Of a DNA stretch of 64,000 nt, positions 16,472-24,243 are shown piece by piece; the first letter of the stretch is position 1; each line of letters opens with the position of its first letter. Origin of the DNA: CmP2 sp052084925 (GTDB taxonomy: Bacteria; Actinomycetota; Actinomycetes; Actinomycetales; Micrococcaceae); NCBI GenBank assembly GCA_052084925.1, contig JBQDEV010000002.1, positions 267,546-331,545 of the forward strand, given 5' to 3'. A program made the translations under genes and the position numbers. The notes beneath the pieces are model-generated. The model made no database searches. It worked only from the letters and a program-made list of their open reading frames with translations, and had not been told where the DNA came from.

Positions 16472-17224
16472 CTAGATTTGGGCGGTGAGGCGTCGACTGG
16501 CTTGGAGCAGAATGCTCTGGTGATTGCTGATCCCGACGACGTCGATGGTGCCGTCATGGGCAACAAGGTTGATGGATGCGATCACGTCACCGTCGACGGA
16601 GCGTACAGGCGCAGTGATGCTGACGGTGTCGCGATGCCGCTCCGCCTGGCTGACGAAGTAGCCCGTGTCTCGGACAGACTGAAGATCGGCGCGGAGGGTG
16701 TCCGCCGTTTGTACTCGGCCATCCGCGAGGTCGAAGGGCTGGTAGGACTCCAAGAGTCGGTCCTGGTCCGCCGGGCTGGCGTGGGCGAGGAGGACCTTTC
16801 CACCACCCAGGTACAAGCTCAGCAGTTGCCCCACGGGAAATTGGTAGCTCAGGGGGTCGGGAGATTCGCAGCGGGCGATGAGCACCCGATCGTCGCCGGT
16901 GCGCACAAAGACCGACGAGGTGAGTCCCGTGTGGTGCGTGAGTTCGTTCAGGATGCTCGGTGAGATCAGTGCAAGTCGATCCTGAACCACGAACGTGTGT
17001 GACATCGGCAGTACCCGTGGTCCCAGTGTGTATCCCCGTGACGTGGCGGCCATGTAGTCCCGAGCCACGAGGTGTCCGATGACGCGACGTGCAGTGGCGA
17101 TGTGAAGTCCCGTGAGTCGGGAGATCTGCGTGAGGCTGAGGGGATCGCGCGACGATGTCACGCACTCAAGCAGGTCGAGTGCACGGTCGAGAGTGCGCCC
17201 TTGATTGCCAGATGCTTCCGCCAT
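16472..17224 (-). CDS. IclR-family transcriptional regulator
   Basis: A 250-residue regulator with an N-terminal winged helix-turn-helix (LDRALDLLECVTSSRDPLSLTQ... SRLTGLHIATARRVIGHL, residues 10-55) and a C-terminal ligand-binding GAF-like domain that contains TGLTSSVFVRTGDDRVLIARCE and GYFVSQAERHRDTVSITAPV. IclR proteins sense small organic acids or aromatic compounds. It is transcribed away from the dehydrogenase-RraA gene, and two palindromes plus a CRP-like site lie between them, so it is the likely local regulator of the 17413-21173 genes. Effector unknown. Confidence 0.92.
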   Translation of the reverse strand: MAEASGNQGRTLDRALDLLECVTSSRDPLSLTQISRLTGLHIATARRVIGHLVARDYMAATSRGYTLGPRVLPMSHTFVVQDRLALISPSILNELTHHTGLTSSVFVRTGDDRVLIARCESPDPLSYQFPVGQLLSLYLGGGKVLLAHASPADQDRLLESYQPFDLADGRVQTADTLRADLQSVRDTGYFVSQAERHRDTVSITAPVRSVDGDVIASINLVAHDGTIDVVGISNHQSILLQASRRLTAQI

Positions 17225-17331
17225 GAATGCCTTTCCGCGAGCGTGAATTCGGGGTGTCCCGGGTCCTGCCGTTCATTTTCTCAGATTCCCGTGCCAGGCG
17301 TTGACCCGGCGAAACTCTGTCCAAAATCGGC

Positions 17332-17360
17332 TTGACAGTCAGTGTGAGCATCCGCACAAT
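17332..17360 (+). promoter_or_regulatory. Promoter of the dehydrogenase-RraA operon with embedded CRP/GlxR-like site
   Basis: TTGACA (17332-17337), 17-base spacer, then CACAAT (17355-17360) gives a good sigma-70-type promoter. The sequence TGTGAGCATCCGCACA at 17343-17358 lies across the spacer and -10 and matches TGTG-N8-CACA, a position suited to repression. Confidence 0.6.
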
Positions 17361-17368
17361 GATCTAAG

Positions 17369-17406
17369 TCACTCTACTGAGTGATAGAGAATATCATCAG
17401 GTGATA
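17369..17406. promoter_or_regulatory. Two palindromes, candidate IclR operator
   Basis: TCACTC (17369-17374) and GAGTGA (17379-17384) are inverted around TACT, and TATCA (17392-17396) and TGATA (17402-17406) are inverted around 5 bases. Both lie just after the promoter and before the start codon at 17413, between the divergent IclR gene and its presumed target. Confidence 0.45.
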
Positions 17407-17412
17407 GGAGTC

Positions 17413-18771
17413 ATGGTGCGGGTAGCAATACTGGGTCTGGGTGAAGCGGGAGAAAAGTACTCTCGAGCTTTTGCCTCGGCCGGACAGGAAGTCGTCGGGT
17501 TCGATCCCCGCGACGTCGAGGTGGGAGCGGGAGTGACGAAAGCCAGCTCCGTCCAGGAGGCGGTGCAGGGTGCGGAGCTCGTCTTGGGATTGACCACCGC
17601 GAAGCCGTCGGTAGCCGTCGCCGCCGAGGCGGCCGACGCCCTGACGGCAGGAGCGGTCTACATCGACCTCAACGCCGCCGCCCCAGAGCGGAAGCAGGAG
17701 GTTGCTGCTGCGTTGGGCGAGACCGCGAAAATGGTCGATGGTGCGGTGATCGGTTCGGTGCAGAAATTCGGGGCTCAGGTGCATGTCCTGCTCTCCGGGC
17801 CGCATGCAGAGGAAGCCGCGGCTTTGCTGAGCGTGATCGACGCCAAGGCCGAAGCCATCGGTGGTGGCGTTGGAGATGCATCCCGTCGCAAGCTCCTGCG
17901 CAGCGTCTTCATGAAAGGCCTCGGAGCCTTGATTTCTGAGGCCATGGAGGCCGGTGAATCTGCCAACGAGGCGGAGTGGATGCGTGCGCAGATCTCTGGT
18001 GAACTCGCCCAGGGCGAAGCCACTTTGGACCGCCTGTGGGCAGGGACGAAAACTCATGCATATCGCCGCGGGATGGAGTTGGGTGACAGCCTCAACGTTC
18101 TCGACACCTTCGGAGGTACGTGGCCGGTGACCCGCGGTGCGCGATCCGTTCATCTCGATCTCGCGCGCAAGACCGGCGCTGACGAAAAGGGTGTCGTCGA
18201 TGCGCTGGCGAGCATCCCCACCTCGGCTTTAGGCGATGGTGGAGATCGTTTGGGAATGCTCCACTCTCGGATCAAGCCGGTATGGGACTGCCCGCCGCTG
18301 GCTGGCCGAGCCTTCACCGTGACCACTCGACCCGGCGACAATCAGGCGTTGCACCAGTCACTGAAGCTGGCACGTCCTGGAGACGTGTTGGTGATCGACG
18401 GCGGTGGGCATGCCGAGCGAGCGCTCATGGGTGAGCTGATCGCCGAACGCGCCCAGATTGCGGGTATTGCCGGAATGATCATTGACGGCGCGGTCCGCGA
18501 CGTCAAAGAGCTTGCCGCACTCGGGTTCCCCGTTTGGGCCGCGGGCGTCACGCCTGCCGGGCCGTACAAGAGCGGCCCAGGCCGGTGCGGGCAGTCGGTG
18601 TCCATTGGAGGTGTGGTGTGCCACCCGGGGGACATCGTCGTGGCTGATGCCGATGGTGTCATCGTCGTACCGGCACTGGAAGCCGAATCTGTCCTCGCCG
18701 CTGGTCAAGTTGTGGTCGCGGACGAGCAACAACGGCAGCGCGATATGCGCGACGCCGCGAAGAAACCGTGA
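17413..18771 (+). CDS. Fusion: 6-phosphogluconate-dehydrogenase-like (DUF1932) oxidoreductase + RraA-like aldolase/decarboxylase
   Basis: About 452 residues in two parts. The N-terminal NAD(P)-binding fold has GLGEAG (residues 7-12) and a 6PGDH-like middle with SVFMKGLGALISEAMEAG, typical of DUF1932 proteins (to about residue 270). From about residue 275 an RraA/HMG-aldolase-like domain begins, with LKLARPGDVLVIDGGG, the catalytic-type IIDGAVRDVKEL, and SGPGRCGQSVSIGGVVCHPGD. Inference: a beta-hydroxyacid is oxidised and the oxoacid is then cleaved or decarboxylated by the second domain. The frame is continuous with no break. Start: ATG 17413; GTG 17416 fits AGGAG at 17406-17410 better by spacing. 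A separate RraA protein is encoded at 20532. Confidence 0.85.
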   Translation: MVRVAILGLGEAGEKYSRAFASAGQEVVGFDPRDVEVGAGVTKASSVQEAVQGAELVLGLTTAKPSVAVAAEAADALTAGAVYIDLNAAAPERKQEVAAALGETAKMVDGAVIGSVQKFGAQVHVLLSGPHAEEAAALLSVIDAKAEAIGGGVGDASRRKLLRSVFMKGLGALISEAMEAGESANEAEWMRAQISGELAQGEATLDRLWAGTKTHAYRRGMELGDSLNVLDTFGGTWPVTRGARSVHLDLARKTGADEKGVVDALASIPTSALGDGGDRLGMLHSRIKPVWDCPPLAGRAFTVTTRPGDNQALHQSLKLARPGDVLVIDGGGHAERALMGELIAERAQIAGIAGMIIDGAVRDVKELAALGFPVWAAGVTPAGPYKSGPGRCGQSVSIGGVVCHPGDIVVADADGVIVVPALEAESVLAAGQVVVADEQQRQRDMRDAAKKP

Positions 18772-18811
18772 ATCAGCGCTACGCTGCTGGAACTGAAAGG
18801 AGAAGGCGATC

Positions 18812-20161
18812 ATGCCTCTCGCACTGATAGCGCTGGCGGTCTTCATCGCGGTCATCGTGATCTGGAACGTCGTCGTCAAACGAAACATGGCCGAGGCGAT
18901 GCTGCTCGGCTTCATCGCGACCCTGCTCTTCGCCGGTGCGCAGGCGCCGGAGATCGCCGTGCAGGCGTTCGTGTCGGCCTCGGAGAACGAGGTCCTCTAC
19001 GCCGCTGTGGCTTTCGTCTTCATGACCTACTTCGTCGAGAAGACCGGAGTGATGGACAAGCTCATCGGGATCCTCAGCTCGCTACTGGGCCGACTCCCGG
19101 GCGGCCCAGCCTATGTTGATGTGGTGGCCTCTGGCGCCATGGGGGCTGTTGCGGGCGGCTCGAACACGGGCAACGCGGCCGCATCCGGCTCGATCACGGG
19201 CCCGTGGATGGTGCGAACCGGATGGCGCAAGGAACGCGCGGCCACGGTGATCGCGGGCAACGCCGGCCTGGGTGCCGCCTTGCCACCGAGCGCCTCGATG
19301 ATCATCATGATCGGCTTCGCTGGGACGCTGGTGACGACATCTCAGGTATACCTCGCTCTGCTGGTGGCTGGGCTTTACCAGGTGGGCTTCCGCGTGCTGC
19401 TCACCGTGTGGTTTGTCTATCGCGATGGGATCAAGGCGGAGAAGGGAGCCGCCTCGGAATCGGCCGCTGTGGCTTTGAAGCGCGGGTGGACCTCATCGCT
19501 GATCTTCCTGGGTGCACTGGTACCGATTGCGATCTCCGTGGGGCCATTGGCCGATGCGCTCAGCGCGTCCGAAGCTCTGGGTGAGTCCATGGGGAACATC
19601 TCCCTGATCATGTGGATCCCGGTGCTGATCATCGGCATCAGCGCTTTGGTGGCGTGGAAGCAGCTGCCTTCGACACCCCGGCAATGGTGGACCTTCATGG
19701 AGGGCTCCGTGCCGAAATTCTTCACCATCGGTGCCATCCTGTTCTTCGCCATCGCTGCCTCCGAAGTGCTGGCCGCGCTGGGGCTGGATCAGGACGTGAA
19801 CGCGGTGCTGGACGGCCTGAGCATTCCGCTGTGGCTGATGGTCACCTTGGTCGGGCTGTTGGTGGTACTGGTGGCAGGCCCGCTCTCGTCCACGGCAACG
19901 CTGAGCGCCGTCGGACAGGTCTCCTTGTTCACGCTGGTCGGGGCCGGAGTTGATCCGCTGCTCGCCGTGATTGCGATTCTGGTCTTTGCCTCCACTGAAG
20001 GGGCCTCGCCGCCGGCCTCCGGATCGATCTTCGTTGCCTGTGGCATCACCGAGGCGCGTCCTGAGAAGACCTTCATACCGCTGGTGGTCTACTACGTAGT
20101 TCCGTTCTTCATTCTCGGTGTGCTTATCGCGCTGGGAATCGTACCTGTACCGATGGGATGA
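18812..20161 (+). CDS. TRAP-type transporter large permease (DctM-like)
   Basis: A 449-residue protein with about 12 hydrophobic segments. The block AGGSNTGNAAASGSITGPWM followed by the conserved TGWRKERAATVIAGNAGLGAALPPSASM is the TRAP large-subunit signature near residue 110-165; a second similar block, GPLSSTATLS...TEGASPPASGS, sits in the C-terminal half. TRAP carriers use an ion gradient to import organic acids delivered by a DctP-type binding protein, but no such protein is encoded nearby. AAGGAGAAG at 18798-18806 precedes ATG 18812. The position after the dehydrogenase-RraA fusion suggests that it imports that enzyme's substrate. Confidence 0.75.
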   Translation: MPLALIALAVFIAVIVIWNVVVKRNMAEAMLLGFIATLLFAGAQAPEIAVQAFVSASENEVLYAAVAFVFMTYFVEKTGVMDKLIGILSSLLGRLPGGPAYVDVVASGAMGAVAGGSNTGNAAASGSITGPWMVRTGWRKERAATVIAGNAGLGAALPPSASMIIMIGFAGTLVTTSQVYLALLVAGLYQVGFRVLLTVWFVYRDGIKAEKGAASESAAVALKRGWTSSLIFLGALVPIAISVGPLADALSASEALGESMGNISLIMWIPVLIIGISALVAWKQLPSTPRQWWTFMEGSVPKFFTIGAILFFAIAASEVLAALGLDQDVNAVLDGLSIPLWLMVTLVGLLVVLVAGPLSSTATLSAVGQVSLFTLVGAGVDPLLAVIAILVFASTEGASPPASGSIFVACGITEARPEKTFIPLVVYYVVPFFILGVLIALGIVPVPMG

Positions 20162-20418
20162 CTGACATGAAAACAGCACTGAGAAAACTGCTCCTGCCCC
20201 TGTTCACCGCAGCCATCGTGGTATTCCTGCTGATGGCGTTCGCCATCGTGCTCACGCAGCTCGCCGGGCTCATCCTGGCACAGGGCTCCTGGATTGATGG
20301 AGCATACGAGGCGCTGGCGCAACCGAGCATCATTGCGGCGATCGCCGTGGGGTTGCTGGGTTACGCCTACTACAACACCATCGACACGTCTCCGGTCGAC
20401 GAAGGGGATGGGAACTGA
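20158..20418 (+). CDS. Small two-helix membrane protein, candidate TRAP small subunit
   Basis: An 86-residue protein starting at ATG 20158 in an ATGA overlap with the permease stop (ATG 20167 also possible). It has two membrane segments (LLPLFTAAIVVFLLMAFAIVL and PSIIAAIAVGLLGYAYY) with a short acidic tail. The usual TRAP small subunit (DctQ) has four helices and about 160-180 residues, so this would be a minimal or diverged version. Translational coupling to the large permease is the main argument for a shared role. Confidence 0.65.
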   Translation: MTDMKTALRKLLLPLFTAAIVVFLLMAFAIVLTQLAGLILAQGSWIDGAYEALAQPSIIAAIAVGLLGYAYYNTIDTSPVDEGDGN

Positions 20419-20531
20419 TCGGGGACTGAGCGGATAAAGTCCGCTGCAGGAAGGGGTACCCGGGATCGAGTGCGGCCGGTAGGCTGATCTGCATCACGTT
20501 CTGACAGTTTACTGCCACTTAAGGAGATTCT

Positions 20532-21173
20532 ATGTTCATGGATCTTGATGCCTCCTCGATCCGGGTGGCCTCCTTCGACCGGACCGCTGACTCGGAAGCA
20601 CTGCGGCGGCTGGCCGATTTTCCGGTGGCCCTCATCGGTGACACCCGATCTCGCATGGGCATGCTGGACCCGCGGATTCGCCCCGTGACGCCGCGGCCGC
20701 GTCTGATGGGCTCGATCTTGCCGGTCTGGTGCCGCGAGGGAGATAACCTTGCGGTGCATCGCGCCCTGGATGAGATCCGCCCCGGTGACGTGATGGTCAT
20801 CAACGCGATGGGAGACATCACTCGTGCCATCATCGGCGCCCTGATTGCTGAAGCAGCGGTCGTGCAAGGACTGGCTGGGCTGGTGGTCGATGGCTCCGTC
20901 CGTGACGCCGAGGAACTGGGCGAGCTCGGGCTGCCGGTCTACGCCCGGGGTGTTAGCCCGGCCGGTCCCTACAAGAACGGTCCCGGCGTCGTGGGTGAGT
21001 CCGTGGCCTGCGGCTCGGTGGTCTGTCGGGGCGGGGATGTCATCATCGGGGATGCTGACGGGCTGATCGTGATCCCGCCGAAGGGAGTCGAATCCGCCAT
21101 CGCCGCAGCCTCTGCCCAAGAAGACTACGAGGAGAGAATGAAGGCCCGGTTCAGGAATTCTCCGGGTTCCTGA
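20532..21173 (+). CDS. RraA-family protein (HMG aldolase/oxaloacetate decarboxylase-like)
   Basis: A 213-residue RraA-like protein. The core shows EIRPGDVMVINAMGD (near residue 84), the metal/substrate segment GALIAEAAVVQGLAGLVV then DGSVRDAEELGELG, and VVCRGGDVIIGDADGLIVIP. DGSVRD holds the Arg and Asp typical of class II pyruvate aldolases, so enzyme activity is more likely than the RNase E inhibitor role of E. coli RraA. AAGGAG at 20521-20525 precedes ATG 20532. It resembles the second half of the 17413 fusion (shared PAGPYKxGPG motif), so the operon has two copies of this activity. Its 3' end overlaps the convergent TetR gene by 23 bases. Confidence 0.88.
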   Translation: MFMDLDASSIRVASFDRTADSEALRRLADFPVALIGDTRSRMGMLDPRIRPVTPRPRLMGSILPVWCREGDNLAVHRALDEIRPGDVMVINAMGDITRAIIGALIAEAAVVQGLAGLVVDGSVRDAEELGELGLPVYARGVSPAGPYKNGPGVVGESVACGSVVCRGGDVIIGDADGLIVIPPKGVESAIAAASAQEDYEERMKARFRNSPGS

Positions 21174-21822
21174 TGCCCTCCAGGCTGGCCTGATAGAGGG
21201 TGCTGAAATGCTGCACGAGCTGCCGGTCGGAAAACCCTGCCGCGGTGCGCGCGTCCAGGATCTCCCGAGAATTTACCAGGGCATTGAACAGTGTCAGCGC
21301 CCAGGGAAATTGTCCTGCGGTGATGCCGCGTTCCTCAAGCATGCCGCGGATGGCCTCGCCCCACGCCTGGGCCATGGCCAGCGTGTGCGCCTCGCCCTGG
21401 CCATAGCGGGTGAGGAATCCCTCGCGGGAGCGCACGATCACCATGGCCTCTCCGTATTGCGACACGATGCGAACCCACTGGTGCAGGATTTCCTCGAATC
21501 GCGCCGTGCCGGTGCTGGTGAGCAGGGACGTCTCCTGCTGGAGGCGGTGGATCACCGAGAGCATGAACTCGCGGTGGAGGTGGTCCATGGTGGGAAAGTA
21601 ACGGTAGGCGGTGGTCAAGGACAGTCCGGCTCGCTCGGCCACCGCCGGCATCAGTGCCTGGGCAGGGTCGGCTGCGAGTAGTTCGCCGACGGCGCGGACG
21701 AGCTGGGCCTTATTGCGCACCGCGTCCTGGCGCACGGCGCGCTGACGCCGCGGGCGCGAGGCATCGCCGGATTCGGTGGGGGAATTCGGGGACTGCGCGG
21801 GAACATGCTGCTCAGCGGGCAT
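21151..21822 (-). CDS. TetR-family transcriptional regulator
   Basis: About 223 residues. After a disordered N-terminal tail rich in Pro/Ser and a basic patch (RPRRQRAVRQD), a helix-turn-helix follows with LMPAVAERAGLSLTTAYRYFPTMDHL, then a helical ligand domain. ATG 21822 has GGAAG five bases away; GTG 21828 is an alternative. It is divergent from the TPP-dependent decarboxylase genes (start 21923), which are its probable targets. The shared 3' overlap with the RraA gene means that the two transcripts are antisense at their ends. Confidence 0.88.
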   Translation of the reverse strand: MPAEQHVPAQSPNSPTESGDASRPRRQRAVRQDAVRNKAQLVRAVGELLAADPAQALMPAVAERAGLSLTTAYRYFPTMDHLHREFMLSVIHRLQQETSLLTSTGTARFEEILHQWVRIVSQYGEAMVIVRSREGFLTRYGQGEAHTLAMAQAWGEAIRGMLEERGITAGQFPWALTLFNALVNSREILDARTAAGFSDRQLVQHFSTLYQASLEGIRNPENS

Positions 21823-21922
21823 CGTCACTTCCGGTCGTGAACGGGATGTTTCTGGGTCTTCCGTATCGAGTCTACTGATGATTATGATGTGGATGTTGAC
21901 TTCCAGATAAAGGAGATCTTAG

Positions 21923-22465
21923 ATGACGGAAGTATCCTATGCCGAGGCCGCTGCGCGAGGCATCTGGAGGTCGGAGGCCGACTTGGTTGGCTACGTTCCC
22001 TCGGTGACCGTCGCCCCGGTGATCGACGCGCTGGTGGCGGCCGATGGCGGTAGCAACGGTTCCTCGCCCCGCGTCACCCCACTGTCGCGCGAGGAAGAAG
22101 CAGTGGGTTTGGTCGGTGCCCTGCCGCTGGCCAGTCAGTTCGGGGCCGTGGTGATGCAAGACAACGGCTTCGGCAATGCGCTCACCGCGTTGACGACGTT
22201 CAGCCTGTCGTACCATCTGCCGCTGTTGATCGTGGCCAACACCCGCGGAAGCCTGGGGGAGTACAACTCCATGATCCATTCCATCAGCCAGCCGGTCCCC
22301 GCGTGGCTGGAGGCAGCAGGCATTCACGCGGTGCACCTCGACCGACGATCCGGCACAGACGATTGGGAAGACGTGGTCGCTGAGGCCGGCGTCCACGCGC
22401 GTATGACGTTCCGGCCCGTGGTGGTCCTCGCTTCGTTCTGGAATACCGATGGGAAGGTGGCCTGA
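21923..22465 (+). CDS. Thiamine-pyrophosphate decarboxylase alpha subunit (ComD-like, sulfopyruvate/phosphonopyruvate decarboxylase type)
   Basis: A 180-residue protein with the PYR-domain features of split TPP enzymes: YVPSVTVAPVIDAL, the catalytic-type glutamate in TPLSREEEAVGLVGALPLAS, and QDNGFGNALTALTTFSL. These match the alpha subunit of ComDE-type sulfopyruvate decarboxylase and the N-terminal half of phosphonopyruvate decarboxylase. AAGGAGATCT precedes ATG 21923. The beta subunit begins 2 bases after the stop. The actual oxoacid is unknown; a sulfonate or phosphonate C3 oxoacid is the family precedent. No sulfoacetaldehyde acetyltransferase gene is seen nearby. Confidence 0.82.
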   Translation: MTEVSYAEAAARGIWRSEADLVGYVPSVTVAPVIDALVAADGGSNGSSPRVTPLSREEEAVGLVGALPLASQFGAVVMQDNGFGNALTALTTFSLSYHLPLLIVANTRGSLGEYNSMIHSISQPVPAWLEAAGIHAVHLDRRSGTDDWEDVVAEAGVHARMTFRPVVVLASFWNTDGKVA

Positions 22466-22467
22466 CC

Positions 22468-23064
22468 ATGAAACGCATTGAAGCGCTGCGCCTTATCAAC
22501 GAACTCACACCGGAGCTTCCGGTGGTGCTCACCTGTGCCGCCACCAGCCGAGAGATGGCGTCGGTGGAGGACCGGGACAACCACTTCCCGGTGCTGGACT
22601 CGATGGGACTGGTCGGCTCCATCGCCACCGGGCTGTCCTTGGCGGTACGTGAGACGGACATTGCCAAAGTCGTCGCCGTTGAGGGTGACGGCTCCCTGCT
22701 GATGAACCCGAACGTGCTGCCCACCGGCGGATTCCTGGCACCGGAGAAGCTGTTGCTGATCCTGCTCGACAACCAGGTGTATGGGTCGACTGCGGGACTG
22801 CCGACCTACGCCTCGCGGGTGGATCTCGGCGCGCTGGCCGAGGCGGCCGGCTGGCGGATGTCCCGCGCCGACGACGAAGACGGCCTGCGGTCCGGATTCG
22901 CCAGCCTGGTGCAACACCCTGGCCCGGCGCTGTTGCATGTGCGCATCGAGGCCGGGAACGCGGCCAACATTCCGAAGCTGCTGGTGGACCCGGTACTGAT
23001 CACCGCACGGTTCACCCGCTGGCTTTCAGCCCATCACGGGGTCGGTCACCTCCCGAGCGCATAG
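22468..23064 (+). CDS. Thiamine-pyrophosphate decarboxylase beta subunit (ComE-like)
   Basis: A 198-residue protein that carries the TPP/magnesium-binding motif EGDGSLLMN (near residue 71) ending in LLDNQVYGST about 28 residues later, the standard GDG...N spacing. DSMGLVGSIATGLSLA near residue 48 is also characteristic. It supplies the cofactor-binding half to the preceding alpha subunit, giving a heteromeric oxoacid decarboxylase. No domain is missing in the pair. Regulation is probably by the divergent TetR protein. Confidence 0.85.
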   Translation: MKRIEALRLINELTPELPVVLTCAATSREMASVEDRDNHFPVLDSMGLVGSIATGLSLAVRETDIAKVVAVEGDGSLLMNPNVLPTGGFLAPEKLLLILLDNQVYGSTAGLPTYASRVDLGALAEAAGWRMSRADDEDGLRSGFASLVQHPGPALLHVRIEAGNAANIPKLLVDPVLITARFTRWLSAHHGVGHLPSA

Positions 23065-23105
23065 ACTGCAGGTGCTCCCTCGTTCTCGAAGAAAGCAGGA
23101 CGCTG

Positions 23106-24170
23106 TTGACGACCCTGTACCTGATCTTCGCGACGATCGGTCTGGCGATCGTTGGCTACGGATTGTGGCGTACGCTGCGTGACGCCCGCGGTTTCGCCGC
23201 GTACGGGGCGATCGTGTTCGGCCTGGTTCTGGCGGGTGCCGGGATCAGCGGATTGCGCTTCCAGGCAGGGGACCCTCTTCCCCTGGTGGTGCTGATCGGC
23301 ATCACCGTCGGGCTGCTGGTGCTGTTCAACCTCATCGGCTATCCCGCCCTCGTCGTGTTCCTGATCTGGAGTGGCATCACCATCTTGCGGCGGGAGAGTC
23401 GCACCCTCGGCAACGCCCTGGCGCTGCTGGGTGGTGTGGGACTCATCCTGCTTCCGTCCACCCTGGAGCGACTGTCGCCTCAAGGCGAGGTCCGGGCCGA
23501 TCCCTGGTACATGATCGGCTATGGGGTGCACTCGTTCGCGGTGCTCCTGGTCGCATACTTCTCGGCGGTGTTCGCCCTATTTCTGCTGGGGTCGCTGCTG
23601 TACCGATGGCGCCGACCCACGGTACAGCCCGCGGCCGTGGTGGTCCTGGGCTCGGGGCTGATCCACGGTGAGGTCCCGCCGCTGCTGGGTGCCCGTCTGC
23701 GTCGCGCCGTCGAGGTTCAGCGCTCCATGACGCCGGCACCGGTGCTCGTCCCCAGTGGCGGCCAGGGAGCCGACGAACCACGCAGTGAAGGCGAGGCGAT
23801 GGCCGCATACCTTCGCGACGAACTGGGGGTGCCCAGCGAGCAGATCCGCGCCGAAACCGAGTCGAGGACGACCCAGGAGAACCTCATCAACGCGAGCACC
23901 TTGCTGGACTCGGAGCAGGATCCGATCACGGTGGTGACCAGCAGCTATCACGTGTTCCGTGCCGCGTTACTCACCCGCCGCCTCGGACTGTCGGCGCACG
24001 TCGTCGGCGCCCGCACCGCCTGGTACTACCTGCCGAGCGCGACCCTGCGAGAATTCGCGGCCGTGCTGCGCGACCATCTGCGCGTCCACGCCCTGGCGGT
24101 GACGACGCTGCTGATCGTTGCGGTGGCGGTCACGGTGATCTTGGTTCCGGCCACGGCCGTGGGTGTCTGA
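23106..24170 (+). CDS. YdcF/DUF218-family membrane protein
   Basis: A 354-residue protein with five hydrophobic segments in the first half (residues 1-170), then a DUF218 domain: AAVVVLGSGLIHGEVPPLLGARLRRA, PVLVPSGGQGADEPRSEGEAM, ESRTTQENLINA and TVVTSSYHVFRAALLTRRLG, and a final membrane helix. DUF218 (YdcF) proteins bind nucleotide-like ligands, and relatives such as SanA and ElyC act on the envelope. The start is TTG 23106, with AGCAGGA just upstream. It lies 41 bases after the decarboxylase genes, so it may be read from the same transcript, but no functional link is obvious. Confidence 0.85.
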   Translation: MTTLYLIFATIGLAIVGYGLWRTLRDARGFAAYGAIVFGLVLAGAGISGLRFQAGDPLPLVVLIGITVGLLVLFNLIGYPALVVFLIWSGITILRRESRTLGNALALLGGVGLILLPSTLERLSPQGEVRADPWYMIGYGVHSFAVLLVAYFSAVFALFLLGSLLYRWRRPTVQPAAVVVLGSGLIHGEVPPLLGARLRRAVEVQRSMTPAPVLVPSGGQGADEPRSEGEAMAAYLRDELGVPSEQIRAETESRTTQENLINASTLLDSEQDPITVVTSSYHVFRAALLTRRLGLSAHVVGARTAWYYLPSATLREFAAVLRDHLRVHALAVTTLLIVAVAVTVILVPATAVGV

Positions 24171-24204
24171 GGCGCGGAAGCGGTGACCACTCGGAGCTGG
24201 CCGC

Positions 24205-24222
24205 TCTCATCCCCGTCTCATC
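24205..24222. promoter_or_regulatory. 11-base-period TCTCATC repeat upstream of Trp-Asp protein and two-component genes
   Basis: TCTCATC at 24205-24211 and 24216-24222 are identical and exactly 11 bases apart on the coding strand. GAGACT at 24232-24237 could be a -10 box, giving a leaderless start at 24244. The repeat is the reverse complement of the GATGAGA repeats at 13987, 30094 and 31735. Confidence 0.55.
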
Positions 24223-24243
24223 GGAGTGGGGGAGACTGAGACC

